The notes beneath the pieces were generated by a model. That model did no database searches, was not told the origin of the DNA, and saw only the letters and a list, made by a program, of their open reading frames with translations. The position numbers were made by a program, and so were the translations under genes. Shown here piece after piece: positions 44,250 through 52,365 of a DNA stretch of 64,000 nucleotides. Positions within the stretch are counted from its first letter, which is position 1; the number at the start of each line of letters is the position of its first letter. Source of the DNA: Myxococcales bacterium (GTDB lineage: Bacteria; Myxococcota_A; Bradymonadia; UBA7976; UBA1532); the NCBI GenBank assembly GCA_002731825.1, contig PCCS01000017.1, forward strand, positions 1 through 64,000. The letters run 5' to 3'.

Positions 44250-44291
44250 TACGGTGATTCGAGCTCATTCAGACACCCTCGAATCACCGTA
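44250..44291 (+). terminator. Perfect 14-bp hairpin after the lipoprotein gene
   Basis: TACGGTGATTCGAG (44250-44263) and CTCGAATCACCGTA (44278-44291) are exact reverse complements with a 14-base loop, starting 12 bases after the stop codon. The position suggests a transcript end or an mRNA-stabilising structure. No run of T follows, so it is not a classical intrinsic terminator. Confidence 0.5.
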
Positions 44292-44446
44292 GACTTGTCT
44301 TCGCAAGGGCCGGGGTGGTCTCCCAAGAGGTCGCTCACAGACTCATTATTTCAGTAAATTCAAAGATTGTTGTCGTCACCTGGTTGCCGCTGACGGCAGC
44401 CAATAGTAACCTCTGTCCATTGACCGCAATTTTCAGGGGGCAGACA

Positions 44447-44938
44447 GTGACAACCTACGAGCGATCGGCCGGCATTATTCCATTTAGGCGGCTGGATGAA
44501 AAAATAGAGTTTCTCCTTCTACACAGCCAAATGGTGAGAAATCCCGACGCGGCTTGGGAGTTTCCAAAAGGCGGAATTGAGGACGGTGAAGAAGAAAATG
44601 AAACCGCGGTTCGAGAGGTGCGTGAAGAAACGTGTATGGTCGACGTATCCCTACTTCCTGATTTCCGAGACCAAGTAAAATACCAATACCGACGCAATGG
44701 CCAGAACATCGAGAAAACTGTCGTTTTCTTCATGGGCGAAGTGCGGGATTGGGATTCGATTCCCGAGGCGGCACCATCGAGAGAGCATAATCATCATCCA
44801 GACGAGGGCATTTGGTTTCGCTGGGGAAGTGAGAAAGAGACGTCGAATAAATTATTTCATCCAGGCATGCGCAGCCTTCTGGGGCGCGCGTCATTTTTCC
44901 TGCATGAATATGACCGACTTAAGCGAGCAGCCGGATGA
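44447..44938 (+). CDS. Nudix hydrolase, diadenosine-polyphosphate-hydrolase-like
   Basis: 163 residues. The Nudix box is nearly complete: GGIEDGEEENETAVREVREE, in which the G-x5-E-x7-REV-x-EE spacing is right, but the Gly two residues after EE is replaced by Cys (TCMV). The start SAGIIPFR and the AWEFPKG block resemble bis(5'-nucleosyl)-tetraphosphatases; the exact substrate cannot be told. The open frame reaches back to 44315, but GTG 44447 has AGGGGG 6 bases ahead and begins the first beta strand. Its end is 5 bp from a convergent small gene. Confidence 0.85.
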   Translation: MTTYERSAGIIPFRRLDEKIEFLLLHSQMVRNPDAAWEFPKGGIEDGEEENETAVREVREETCMVDVSLLPDFRDQVKYQYRRNGQNIEKTVVFFMGEVRDWDSIPEAAPSREHNHHPDEGIWFRWGSEKETSNKLFHPGMRSLLGRASFFLHEYDRLKRAAG

Positions 44939-44943
44939 GCGGC

Positions 44944-45198
44944 TTACTCGACTGCCCGCTGAATTAACTCATCAGCTGCTGCACTGATCGCATCCATGTC
45001 CGGCGCTGTGACGAGCAGTGGACCCAACGCGCCTAAACTGTGGGCCGGTAGTGCCGCGAGCTGGGTCTTAAGACCGTTGGGTAATCGCTCAGCAAACCGG
45101 TGTTCCAGAATTTGAATAAGCAAATCCCGTTGTCCTTGCACATAGCCCTGTGCAAGCAACATCGCCTGGTCTTTCACGTCAAGTGTTTGCGCCATCAT
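44944..45198 (-). CDS. Small DUF4351-like protein
   Basis: 84 residues, cytoplasmic, helical. Its spacing (LLIQILEHRFAERLPNGL, then Leu-rich turns LAALPAHSLGALGPLL) resembles DUF4351, which is normally the C-terminal tail of Rpn/PD-(D/E)XK nuclease-like transposase proteins. Here it stands alone with its own start: GGGGGA lies about 9 bases before the ATG, so it need not be a fragment. No nuclease domain is encoded on either side. A second ATG directly follows the first. The 212 bp upstream show nothing I can name. Confidence 0.6.
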   Translation of the reverse strand: MMAQTLDVKDQAMLLAQGYVQGQRDLLIQILEHRFAERLPNGLKTQLAALPAHSLGALGPLLVTAPDMDAISAAADELIQRAVE

Positions 45199-45410
45199 GT
45201 TCGTCTATCCCCCTAAATCGCACACACTGAGGTGCGCCTCCTACCTACACATTATCGAATTTGAGCCAAATTATGCTTACCAAAATAGTTTGGGTGGCCC
45301 TCAGTGATTTTAAAAACACCGTAAACCTAACCTAAATATCTGTAATCATTAAGGATAAAGAAAGTCAGGGGTAACGGATGATAAGGAGAGAGTGTGGCTT
45401 GATTGAACCC

Positions 45411-46253
45411 TTAGCGCTGATTCTTTTCGACCCGTGAAATCTCAAGGACCGACTTGGTCAGCGCTGCCTGCTGACGGACCTCAGGATGACTGTCTTGCAA
45501 ACAATGCTCAAAACTTGATTCATCCAGTGGGAAATCACCATCGCGCAAACCGATAAGACCAGCGCAGCGAACGCCTGGATTTGAGTCTTTGAGTGCCAGA
45601 AGACAGTGTTTTTGCGCGCCCGATGCACCGGTCGATACAAGCGCCTTGATCGCAAATACCCGAACCTCCGGATCTAAGTCGAAAGCGCAGTCTTGCAAGG
45701 TTGCTTCAGTCGTCTTGCTCGGTCCTTGTGCCAAGCCGCGAAGAGCCTGGATTCGGACGGCTGCATCCGAGTCCTGACAGGCCGCCAATAGAAATGCCAC
45801 ATCCAGTCCATCACTTAGACGAATCAAGGCTTGCAAACAGGCGCCGCGAACCTGACCGCAGGAATCGTGTACGACACATCTCTTCAGATGTTCGATAGAG
45901 CCCTTGTCGCCCAACCAGCCTAAGGTGCGTGCCAAAGACGCTTTGACAGTTGGCACCGTTTCATCGGTCATGTAGTCCCTGATCTGCGGGGCAATTTCTG
46001 TGTGTCCGCAAAGAGCCAAGCTCGATGCCGCCCACCTACGCACAGTCTCATCCGTATCGCTCAGCATAGGCAGTAAAAGACCAGCAATGGAGGGCTGACG
46101 TAGCCAACCCAAGGCCCGAACTGCCGCGATACGGACCTCGATTTGATGATGTTGCAGAGCGTGAGTGTATAGATCTGAATACGCAGCATCGCGTGTTAAA
46201 CCGAGCTGAACGAGGGCATCGGCATCCAATTCATCCTCGCGGGGTTTAGACAC
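45411..46253 (-). CDS. HEAT-repeat protein (PBS-lyase type)
   Basis: 280 residues made almost entirely of short helical HEAT repeats of about 30 residues, for example EVRIAAVRALGWL, ETVRRWAASSLAL, AAVRIQALRGLAQ and PEVRVFAIKALV; about eight units. No enzyme domain, signal peptide or membrane segment, so it is a cytoplasmic binding scaffold. The frame begins at an ATG at 46280 inside the upstream gene. I prefer GTG 46253, which overlaps the Nudix stop and has GAGGGG 5 bases ahead. It is translationally coupled to that Nudix gene. Confidence 0.75.
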   Translation of the reverse strand: MSKPREDELDADALVQLGLTRDAAYSDLYTHALQHHQIEVRIAAVRALGWLRQPSIAGLLLPMLSDTDETVRRWAASSLALCGHTEIAPQIRDYMTDETVPTVKASLARTLGWLGDKGSIEHLKRCVVHDSCGQVRGACLQALIRLSDGLDVAFLLAACQDSDAAVRIQALRGLAQGPSKTTEATLQDCAFDLDPEVRVFAIKALVSTGASGAQKHCLLALKDSNPGVRCAGLIGLRDGDFPLDESSFEHCLQDSHPEVRQQAALTKSVLEISRVEKNQR

Positions 46254-47098
46254 TAGGTCCCCTCGCCGACTGAAATCCAATGATTGTCTCTGCGGATTAT
46301 GCGGTTGCGCTCAGTACCCGGTGGGCGATAGTCAAGGTCGCCCGGAAGAAGCAGATGCAGCTCATCCCCGGCAAAGAGAGCCTGCGGCTCGATGGCAGCG
46401 TAACACCCCTTAGCGGGCCGCTTTAGCGCGGACCAGTCATGGTCAAGGGTCAGTAGAATCCGTAGTGTGGGCGGCGCCAGTTGTATTTTCCGCTGTTCGT
46501 ACAAGGCCAACGCGTCCTTTGGCGCCAACCAGACCCCCTCGCTGGTCTCCAACTTGTCGAATTCTGGGGACTGCGTCGGTGGCAATTCAGCAACAAAGAA
46601 ACGTGCATCAAAACGTCGTTTTTCTACCTCCGGGGTAATCCACCGGCTGAAATAAGACAGTCGGCTTAAATCTAAGATGAGGTCGTATCGCTGCAAAATA
46701 TCTTGAAATCCGATGTCTGAACGATTGAGTGCTGCGCGACACGGACCAAATAATTCACGCCCCATAGGCGTATTGGCATCGATTGGCTGACCATTCCGAT
46801 TAGCAAATAAAATGCCCGCTTCTTCATAGGTTTCTCGGGCCGCTGCGATGTAATGAGCCCGATCAGGTTGCGCGACGATTCGCGGGACCGTGAGTGGCTC
46901 TAAAACCTGCGTCTTCCAAGTAAGACTCATATCGCTCGGATCGACACGTCCACCAGGAAAAACCATCGCATTGGGCATGAAAGCCGACTTGGCGTGGCGT
47001 CGGACCATAAAAAGCTGTTGATGCGGACGTTCTCGAAAGATCAGAATGGTCGCTGCATCATTCATTTGATGATTAATGTTCGGGTTGGGACTCTCCAC
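46253..47098 (-). CDS. Nudix hydrolase, NUDT19-like
   Basis: 281 residues. The Nudix box is split by an insertion, as in the NUDT19-type family: FPGGRVDPSD at residues 47-56, then about 30 residues, then ARETYEEAGIL at 87-97 with the catalytic RE and EE. Eukaryotic NUDT19 hydrolyses CoA-type substrates; bacterial members are mostly uncharacterised, so the substrate is open. A further C-terminal region of about 120 residues is normal for this subtype. It lies 20 bp after the YgfZ-like gene and is coupled to the HEAT gene downstream. Confidence 0.83.
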   Translation of the reverse strand: MESPNPNINHQMNDAATILIFRERPHQQLFMVRRHAKSAFMPNAMVFPGGRVDPSDMSLTWKTQVLEPLTVPRIVAQPDRAHYIAAARETYEEAGILFANRNGQPIDANTPMGRELFGPCRAALNRSDIGFQDILQRYDLILDLSRLSYFSRWITPEVEKRRFDARFFVAELPPTQSPEFDKLETSEGVWLAPKDALALYEQRKIQLAPPTLRILLTLDHDWSALKRPAKGCYAAIEPQALFAGDELHLLLPGDLDYRPPGTERNRIIRRDNHWISVGEGT

Positions 47099-47118
47099 GA
47101 TAGGTCTGTATACTCCCT

Positions 47119-48030
47119 TTACTCTGAGCTCAAGGGCCGTTTCTTCAGGTCGCCATCAGCGATGGTCCAGCTCTCTAAATCAGCCGATCGGTACTTGAGG
47201 ACAGCCAATCCAATGGAGGCTGTCTCACCCGTATTGACACAACTCGTTATACGACCAACGACTCGGCCATCGTGAGAGACGTCTTGATTCATCTTCAGTC
47301 TGGTTTGAGCTGAAACAGCGACCAACTTCATAGACGGCCGTCCAAGGGCGATGGTGCGTTCGATCACCTCTTGGCCTGGGTAGCACCCTTTGCCATCGGT
47401 AATGCCGTCCAGAGCGCCGATATCTAGGGGTGTGTAGGTGTCGATGAACTCATTGGGTGCCGACGGAATGCAGTGCGCGATTCGTTCATATTCCAAATGA
47501 TCGAATCCAATGTCCGTCTGATGGATGAGACTGAACTCAGCAAGCAGCGGGTCGGGGCCCTCAGCGACAGGCGCGATCATATAGACGGGATGACCATATC
47601 GTGCTGTCTTCAACACCCGATAGTCTCGATCCCTGAATCGACAGGTTCTAGCGGCATAATCAAGGGCGTTCATGTCACCGATATGGAACTGTGATAACGG
47701 CTCTTGGTCGGCTGTTCCAGCGGTAAAATAGGCCTGGGTCACATCCATTGGACAAAGCTCAAAATCTTCACCAAAGTGGTACATATCAAGTAGGCGTGTG
47801 AAGGTCTCGGCCTGTTCTGCATGACAGCATAAGATATGGGCCGCTGAATTGAGTCTATAGCACTCGAAACCAACCTGAATTTTTCCCCGTGCCGATAAAA
47901 TAAACGCCCGAGATCCGTGTCCATCTGCAAGGGTATCGACGGCATAGCTGGCCAAGCGAGCTAGAAAACTCCCCGTATCGGCACCTGCAGCGTAAAAATA
48001 GACCCATTTTTCTATGCGTTCTACTCGCAT
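47119..48030 (-). CDS. YgfZ/GcvT-family folate-binding protein
   Basis: 303 residues. The family's diagnostic motif KGCYPGQE is present near residues 213-220 with the cysteine needed by YgfZ, and the surrounding aminomethyltransferase-like fold is in the expected order. YgfZ supports assembly or repair of iron-sulphur enzymes in a folate-dependent manner. The frame runs to 48111, but I take the ATG at 48030 (MRVERIEKW, near the usual N-terminus, GGTGGAG 11 bases ahead); ATG 48051 is also possible. Operon: coiled-coil protein, YgfZ, Nudix, HEAT. Confidence 0.85.
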   Translation of the reverse strand: MRVERIEKWVYFYAAGADTGSFLARLASYAVDTLADGHGSRAFILSARGKIQVGFECYRLNSAAHILCCHAEQAETFTRLLDMYHFGEDFELCPMDVTQAYFTAGTADQEPLSQFHIGDMNALDYAARTCRFRDRDYRVLKTARYGHPVYMIAPVAEGPDPLLAEFSLIHQTDIGFDHLEYERIAHCIPSAPNEFIDTYTPLDIGALDGITDGKGCYPGQEVIERTIALGRPSMKLVAVSAQTRLKMNQDVSHDGRVVGRITSCVNTGETASIGLAVLKYRSADLESWTIADGDLKKRPLSSE

Positions 48031-48129
48031 GGTCGCATCAACTCCACCCATCCAACTGTATCTAGACTGTCTCAACTCAACTCGACGGCATCGTTCATTT
48101 GAGGTGTGCAACCCCGTCGATGAACCATG

Positions 48130-48780
48130 CTATACCAGTAGGCCACCGAGGGTAAGTACATCGGCTAAACGTCGTCCGTGGCGATGTGCCTCGGGTACGG
48201 TCTCAATGCCTGCTAAAAGTATGCGACCATGCTCGGTCAGGCAACGTGCCGCGCGATCGATCCAAACATACCGCCCACTGGCTTCATCTTTGTTAAGTGC
48301 ATATTGAACTTGCTCAGAGAATGCGCGCAGTTCTTGGCCCGCAGCCATCGCAGCGGACCGTTTTTTCAGCAACTCATTTCGCTCTTTTTCAAGAGTCTCA
48401 TGGCGAGACGCTTCTTCCCACTGTTTAGATTTTGACTTGAGAAGGCGTTTTTTCGTTCGCAGATCAGCCGCATGTTTAATTTGCACACCCAGCGTATTTA
48501 AACGTCGTTCAGTCGATGGCAAGTCGGCCTGGAGTTGAGCCGCGTTTGCCCTCAACTCATTAATCCGACGCATCTGCTTCGTGTAGGCTGAATTAACGCG
48601 AATAAATCCTAATTCTTCCAGGGGCGCGAACATGAGGTCAGCGGCCTCTGATTGACTGACGGGTAAATCGTTGACAAAAATAGAGTTGAGGGTGGGCCCA
48701 TTGACGATGCGCATCAATGCATCGAAAATAACCCCACATTCGCTATTCCCAAGCCGTGCATATGGTGCTAGCTCATTCAT
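48130..48780 (-). CDS. Coiled-coil protein of unknown function
   Basis: 216 residues, cytoplasmic. An N-terminal part of about 65 residues may be a small folded domain. Then comes a highly charged stretch (about 66-150, QMRRINELRANAAQLQADL and onward) with heptad spacing that should form a long coiled coil, and a C-terminal helical region. Not recognised. It is first in the operon with the YgfZ-like gene and is divergent from the sugar-nucleotide cluster. Confidence 0.6.
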   Translation of the reverse strand: MNELAPYARLGNSECGVIFDALMRIVNGPTLNSIFVNDLPVSQSEAADLMFAPLEELGFIRVNSAYTKQMRRINELRANAAQLQADLPSTERRLNTLGVQIKHAADLRTKKRLLKSKSKQWEEASRHETLEKERNELLKKRSAAMAAGQELRAFSEQVQYALNKDEASGRYVWIDRAARCLTEHGRILLAGIETVPEAHRHGRRLADVLTLGGLLV

Positions 48781-48873
48781 AATTGTCCGAAAGTTAACGC
48801 CGCAGATGTGGCTACTGTACCGAAGAGCGCCTGCCGGGTCACTTAACTTAGTGATTCAGATTGTGCAAAAATA

Positions 48874-48947
48874 GAAAGTTCACTTCACTTTCGGGGTCAT
48901 ACAGAGGCAAGATGCGGCCGCCTGCTTTGTTTTCAAGCAAGACAAAG
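48874..48947. repeat. Two small inverted repeats in the leader of the sugar-nucleotide cluster
   Basis: GAAAGT-(7)-ACTTTC at 48874-48892 and CTTTGT-(11)-ACAAAG at 48925-48947. Both lie in the 238-bp region between divergent genes and could be operators or leader stems. The arms are only 6 bp, so chance is possible. I see nothing else in this region. Confidence 0.25.
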
Positions 48948-49018
48948 GGTCTGGCCGTGTTGGATAGAGCCGGAGCTCAGCGTCTCGCTAGTCGAGCTTG
49001 GATGTGAGGAAGAATGGA

Positions 49019-50296
49019 ATGAACGTATCATTGAGCGATTCAAATGAGTTTGATGTCTGCATCGTCGGCACCGGACGGGTTGGTTTACCTCTCGGATTGT
49101 CAATGTTGGAGACTGGTTTACGGGTCACGGGCTTAGACGTTGATCCGGCCATTAGAGCATCTGTCAATCAGGGCATCATGCCTTTTGCTGAACCCGGCTA
49201 TGATGAGCTGATCGCTCGACGGTCTTTCCAGGTATCGGGTGATCCCGCCGTGATTCAATCAGCGGCATCGATCGTGATCACTGTGGGCACCCCTCTCCAT
49301 ACGCATATCGAAACGGACCTAGACCAAATACGGCGGGTTTTAGAGAGCATCGGCCCACATCTCCGCACGGGGCATTTGGTGTGCTTAAGAAGCACTGTGG
49401 CGCCCGGTACGACTCAATTCGTGGAAAAGTGGATCGAGCGAAACACAGCATTAAAGGTGGGCGACTCTCTATCCCTTGCCTTTTGTCCAGAGAGAATCGC
49501 AGAGGGCAAGGCATATGAAGAGCTTCGGAGCCTGACTCAGATTATCGGGACACACGATCAGACAAGCGCAGAGCGAGCCGAGCGGTTGTTTAGTGGACTG
49601 GCTCCAGATGTCATGCACACCGATTACGTCAGTGCCGAACTCGTGAAATTGTTTAACAATATTGCCCGCTATGTCCACTTCGCCGTCGCCAACCAATTCG
49701 CGCTTGTCGCAGATACATTTGGTACGAATATTTACGAAATTCGACGCATGGCTAACCACAATTATCCCCGAAGCCACATTGCCATGCCTGGCCTCACTGC
49801 GGGGACGTGTCTCCGAAAAGATTTCGGCATGATCAACGAGTGGAGTCCGTATCCGGATATGCTACTCGCCGCCTGGAAAATGAATGAGTTCATACCAACG
49901 TTCTTGGTCACCCATCTCAAACAAAGAGTCCCGGTTCATGACCGTAAAGTTGCGGTCTTGGGCTATACCTTCAAGATGGATACAGATGACACAAGGGATA
50001 GCCTGGTCCCCAAACTCATTCGATATCTTGAGCGAGAAATGCCATCTGAAATCCGCGTGAGTGACCATCACTTGTCTGCAGAGATCGAACTAAGCCCAAC
50101 TCGGAGAGTCGAAAACTGGACCGCTGCTGACGCATGTCGCGATGCTCATTGCGTCTTTGTCGCAACCAATCATAGCGGCTATGACGACGTCTTAAACCAG
50201 GTCGCTCTAGAAAATCCTGACGCCTGGATCGTCGATATTTGGAACGTGGGCCAAGCAGATAAAATTTTCTATCAAGCCAAGATGCTTCGGGATTAG
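49019..50296 (+). CDS. NDP-sugar dehydrogenase (UDP-glucose / GDP-mannose dehydrogenase family)
   Basis: 425 residues with the three-domain layout of the family. The NAD-binding loop is VGTGRVGLP (residues about 15-23), followed by ITVGTPLH. The catalytic Cys is near residue 263 within GLTAGTCLRKDFG, and the C-terminal substrate domain has GYTFKMDTDDTRDS. It oxidises the C6 hydroxyl of a UDP- or GDP-sugar to a uronic acid. The sequence around the Cys matches neither the usual UDP-glucose nor the UDP-ManNAc pattern closely, so the substrate is not assignable. ATG 49019 has GAGGAAG 5-6 bases ahead; the frame runs 21 bp further upstream. The epimerase gene follows after 11 bp. Confidence 0.88.
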   Translation: MNVSLSDSNEFDVCIVGTGRVGLPLGLSMLETGLRVTGLDVDPAIRASVNQGIMPFAEPGYDELIARRSFQVSGDPAVIQSAASIVITVGTPLHTHIETDLDQIRRVLESIGPHLRTGHLVCLRSTVAPGTTQFVEKWIERNTALKVGDSLSLAFCPERIAEGKAYEELRSLTQIIGTHDQTSAERAERLFSGLAPDVMHTDYVSAELVKLFNNIARYVHFAVANQFALVADTFGTNIYEIRRMANHNYPRSHIAMPGLTAGTCLRKDFGMINEWSPYPDMLLAAWKMNEFIPTFLVTHLKQRVPVHDRKVAVLGYTFKMDTDDTRDSLVPKLIRYLEREMPSEIRVSDHHLSAEIELSPTRRVENWTAADACRDAHCVFVATNHSGYDDVLNQVALENPDAWIVDIWNVGQADKIFYQAKMLRD

Positions 50297-50307
50297 GGAG
50301 ACAGCGC

Positions 50308-51288
50308 ATGCAGACACATCTCGTAACGGGCGGAAGCGGCTTTATTGGCGCCGCTCTTGTCAAAGAGCTACTCGCCGAAAATCATCGAGTTCGCGTCTTT
50401 GACGATAACTCACGTGGTCATCTGCGGCGCCTGGCCGATGTGATCGATGATCTCGAATTCGTCGAGGGCAACGTCTGTGACCTTGACGCCGTGCGGCGAG
50501 CGACTGAGGGATGCGATGTGGTTTGGCACCTCGCGTACATCAATGGCACCCGGCACTTTTATGAGCGACCAGATGCCGTCCTTGAGGTGGGTGTCAAGGG
50601 GACCCTTAATACAATCGATGCGGCCATCGAAAGCGGCGTCTCACGCTATGTTTTTGCAAGCACCAGCGAGACCTATAACACCCCCACACACATTCCGACC
50701 AACGAGACGGAGCGACTGATGATCCCGGATATTACGAATCCGCGCTTTAGTTACGGTGGAGGTAAAATTACAGGCGAATTGCTGACGCTTCATTATGCAG
50801 GCCGTCGTGGCCTGGAGACTGTCATCATCAGACCCCATAACATTTATGGACCCGATATGGGCTTCGCTCACGTGATACCTGAAGTCATCGAACGTATTAT
50901 CTATGTATCCGATGGGCTGACGAACAAGCAAGTGGAGCTGGATATTCAGGGTGATGGGAGCGAAACACGGGCCTTTTGCTATATCGACGATGGTGCACGT
51001 GGATTTCGCATCGCGGGCGAACGAGGTGATACGGGTCATGTCTATCACCTGGGACAAACTCATGAAGTCAGCATTGCTGATTTGATCTTGAGCCTCGGAC
51101 GGGTCCTGGGGATTGAGCTGACCCTCAAACCGGGTCCTCTCCGCGAAGGTGGCACCCGTAGGCGATGCCCTGATGTGAGTAAACTGGAGGGCCTGGGGTA
51201 CACAGCCCAAGTTGATTTGGACGAGGGGCTTAAAAAGACGGTCGAATGGTATGCAGAGACCTTCATGGCCCGGCGGACGGGTAACTAG
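50308..51288 (+). CDS. NAD-dependent nucleotide-sugar epimerase/dehydratase
   Basis: 326-residue extended short-chain dehydrogenase. The nucleotide-binding loop TGGSGFIG is at residues 7-14, the Ser-Thr active segment is FASTSETYN, and the catalytic YxxxK is SYGGGK (Tyr and Lys intact). RPHNIYGPDM is typical of UDP-sugar epimerases and decarboxylases. Product unknown: a UDP-glucuronate decarboxylase or 4-epimerase role fits the uronic acid expected from the preceding dehydrogenase. GGGAGA precedes the ATG. The next gene starts 3 bp after its stop. Confidence 0.87.
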   Translation: MQTHLVTGGSGFIGAALVKELLAENHRVRVFDDNSRGHLRRLADVIDDLEFVEGNVCDLDAVRRATEGCDVVWHLAYINGTRHFYERPDAVLEVGVKGTLNTIDAAIESGVSRYVFASTSETYNTPTHIPTNETERLMIPDITNPRFSYGGGKITGELLTLHYAGRRGLETVIIRPHNIYGPDMGFAHVIPEVIERIIYVSDGLTNKQVELDIQGDGSETRAFCYIDDGARGFRIAGERGDTGHVYHLGQTHEVSIADLILSLGRVLGIELTLKPGPLREGGTRRRCPDVSKLEGLGYTAQVDLDEGLKKTVEWYAETFMARRTGN

Positions 51289-51291
51289 GTT

Positions 51292-52269
51292 GTGGCGACT
51301 GACGTGCATCCACCAAATCCTCTGCCCTCGGATATTCTGAGTACACTCCATGAGCGCTCTGTGCTGGTCACCGGAGCCAATGGATTTCTGGGACAATACG
51401 TCTGCGACTCTTTGAGAGCGGCTGGCGCGGTCCTGCTCACACCAGGCCGATCCGACTTGGACCTGTCAAAACAGGCTGAGGTCGAGGCATATTTTACCGC
51501 CAATACACCTGAGTTTGTCGTACACCTAGCCGCCGAATGCGGCGGCATTGGAGCAAACCTTGAAAACCCGGGCCGATATCTGTATGCCAATGCCCTTATG
51601 GGCCTCATGCTCATCGACGCATCACGACGGTATGGCGTTGAAAAGTTTGTCCTCATTAGCACGACCTGTGCATATCCAAAGGACGCGCCAATCCCCCTCA
51701 GAGAGGAGACGATCTGGGACGGTCCGCCCGTGGGCGCCACAGGCCCCTATGGCCTGGCCAAACGCTTACTGCACGACGCATTATTAGCCTACAAGACTCA
51801 ATACAATTTCAATGGTGTGGTCTTGGTACCGGCTAATTTGTATGGTCCCGGCGACCATTTTCAACCCGATCGAAGCCATGTTGTCCCTGCTATGATTCGA
51901 CGATATGTCGATGCAAAAGCGGAGAAACACCCGTTTGTTATCAATTGGGGGACGGGTCGTCCATCCCGTGAGTTTCTTCATGCACGTGATGCCGCTGAAG
52001 CAATTACCCTTGCGCTGGCACGGCACGACGATCCCAATCCTGTTAATCTCGGAACCGGTGTCGAAACGCCAATAGCTGAATTGGCGGAACACATTGCGAA
52101 GCACGCTGAATATGAAGGCGAACTTAGATGGGATACGAGCAAACCCGACGGGCAGCCGAGGCGATGCTTGGATACAAGTCGAGCAGCCGTATTTGGCTTT
52201 CAAGCTCGAACGGCCTTGTCAGACGGACTTAAAGAGACCATCTCGTGGTACAAAAAACAGATTCATTGA
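51292..52269 (+). CDS. GDP-L-fucose synthase-like NDP-sugar epimerase/reductase
   Basis: 325 residues. The features closely follow GDP-fucose synthase (Fcl): GANGFLGQYV, HLAAECGGIGAN, STTCAYP, the GPYGLAKR segment with YxxxK, NLYGPGDHF and the WGTGRPSREFLHARD motif. If it is Fcl, GDP-4-keto-6-deoxymannose must come from a Gmd encoded elsewhere, because none is in the window. The start is GTG with only a weak AGG ahead; an N-terminal extension of about 20 residues precedes the first strand. It is coupled to the epimerase upstream. Confidence 0.83.
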   Translation: MATDVHPPNPLPSDILSTLHERSVLVTGANGFLGQYVCDSLRAAGAVLLTPGRSDLDLSKQAEVEAYFTANTPEFVVHLAAECGGIGANLENPGRYLYANALMGLMLIDASRRYGVEKFVLISTTCAYPKDAPIPLREETIWDGPPVGATGPYGLAKRLLHDALLAYKTQYNFNGVVLVPANLYGPGDHFQPDRSHVVPAMIRRYVDAKAEKHPFVINWGTGRPSREFLHARDAAEAITLALARHDDPNPVNLGTGVETPIAELAEHIAKHAEYEGELRWDTSKPDGQPRRCLDTSRAAVFGFQARTALSDGLKETISWYKKQIH

Positions 52270-52318
52270 ACATACTGTTAGATTTCCGAAAGAAAGACGG
52301 ATAGAGTCGACAATTAAG

Positions 52319-52339
52319 AAAAGCAAGGGGGGGCTTTTT
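52319..52339 (+). terminator. Weak terminator-like hairpin between fcl-like and GNAT genes
   Basis: AAAAGC (52319-52324) and GCTTTT (52333-52338) flank an 8-base loop that is AA followed by G residues, and one more T follows. The stem is short and AT-rich. It may give partial termination inside the cluster. Confidence 0.25.
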
Positions 52340-52365
52340 AGGCGGGCGACCGAAAGGGATTAAGG

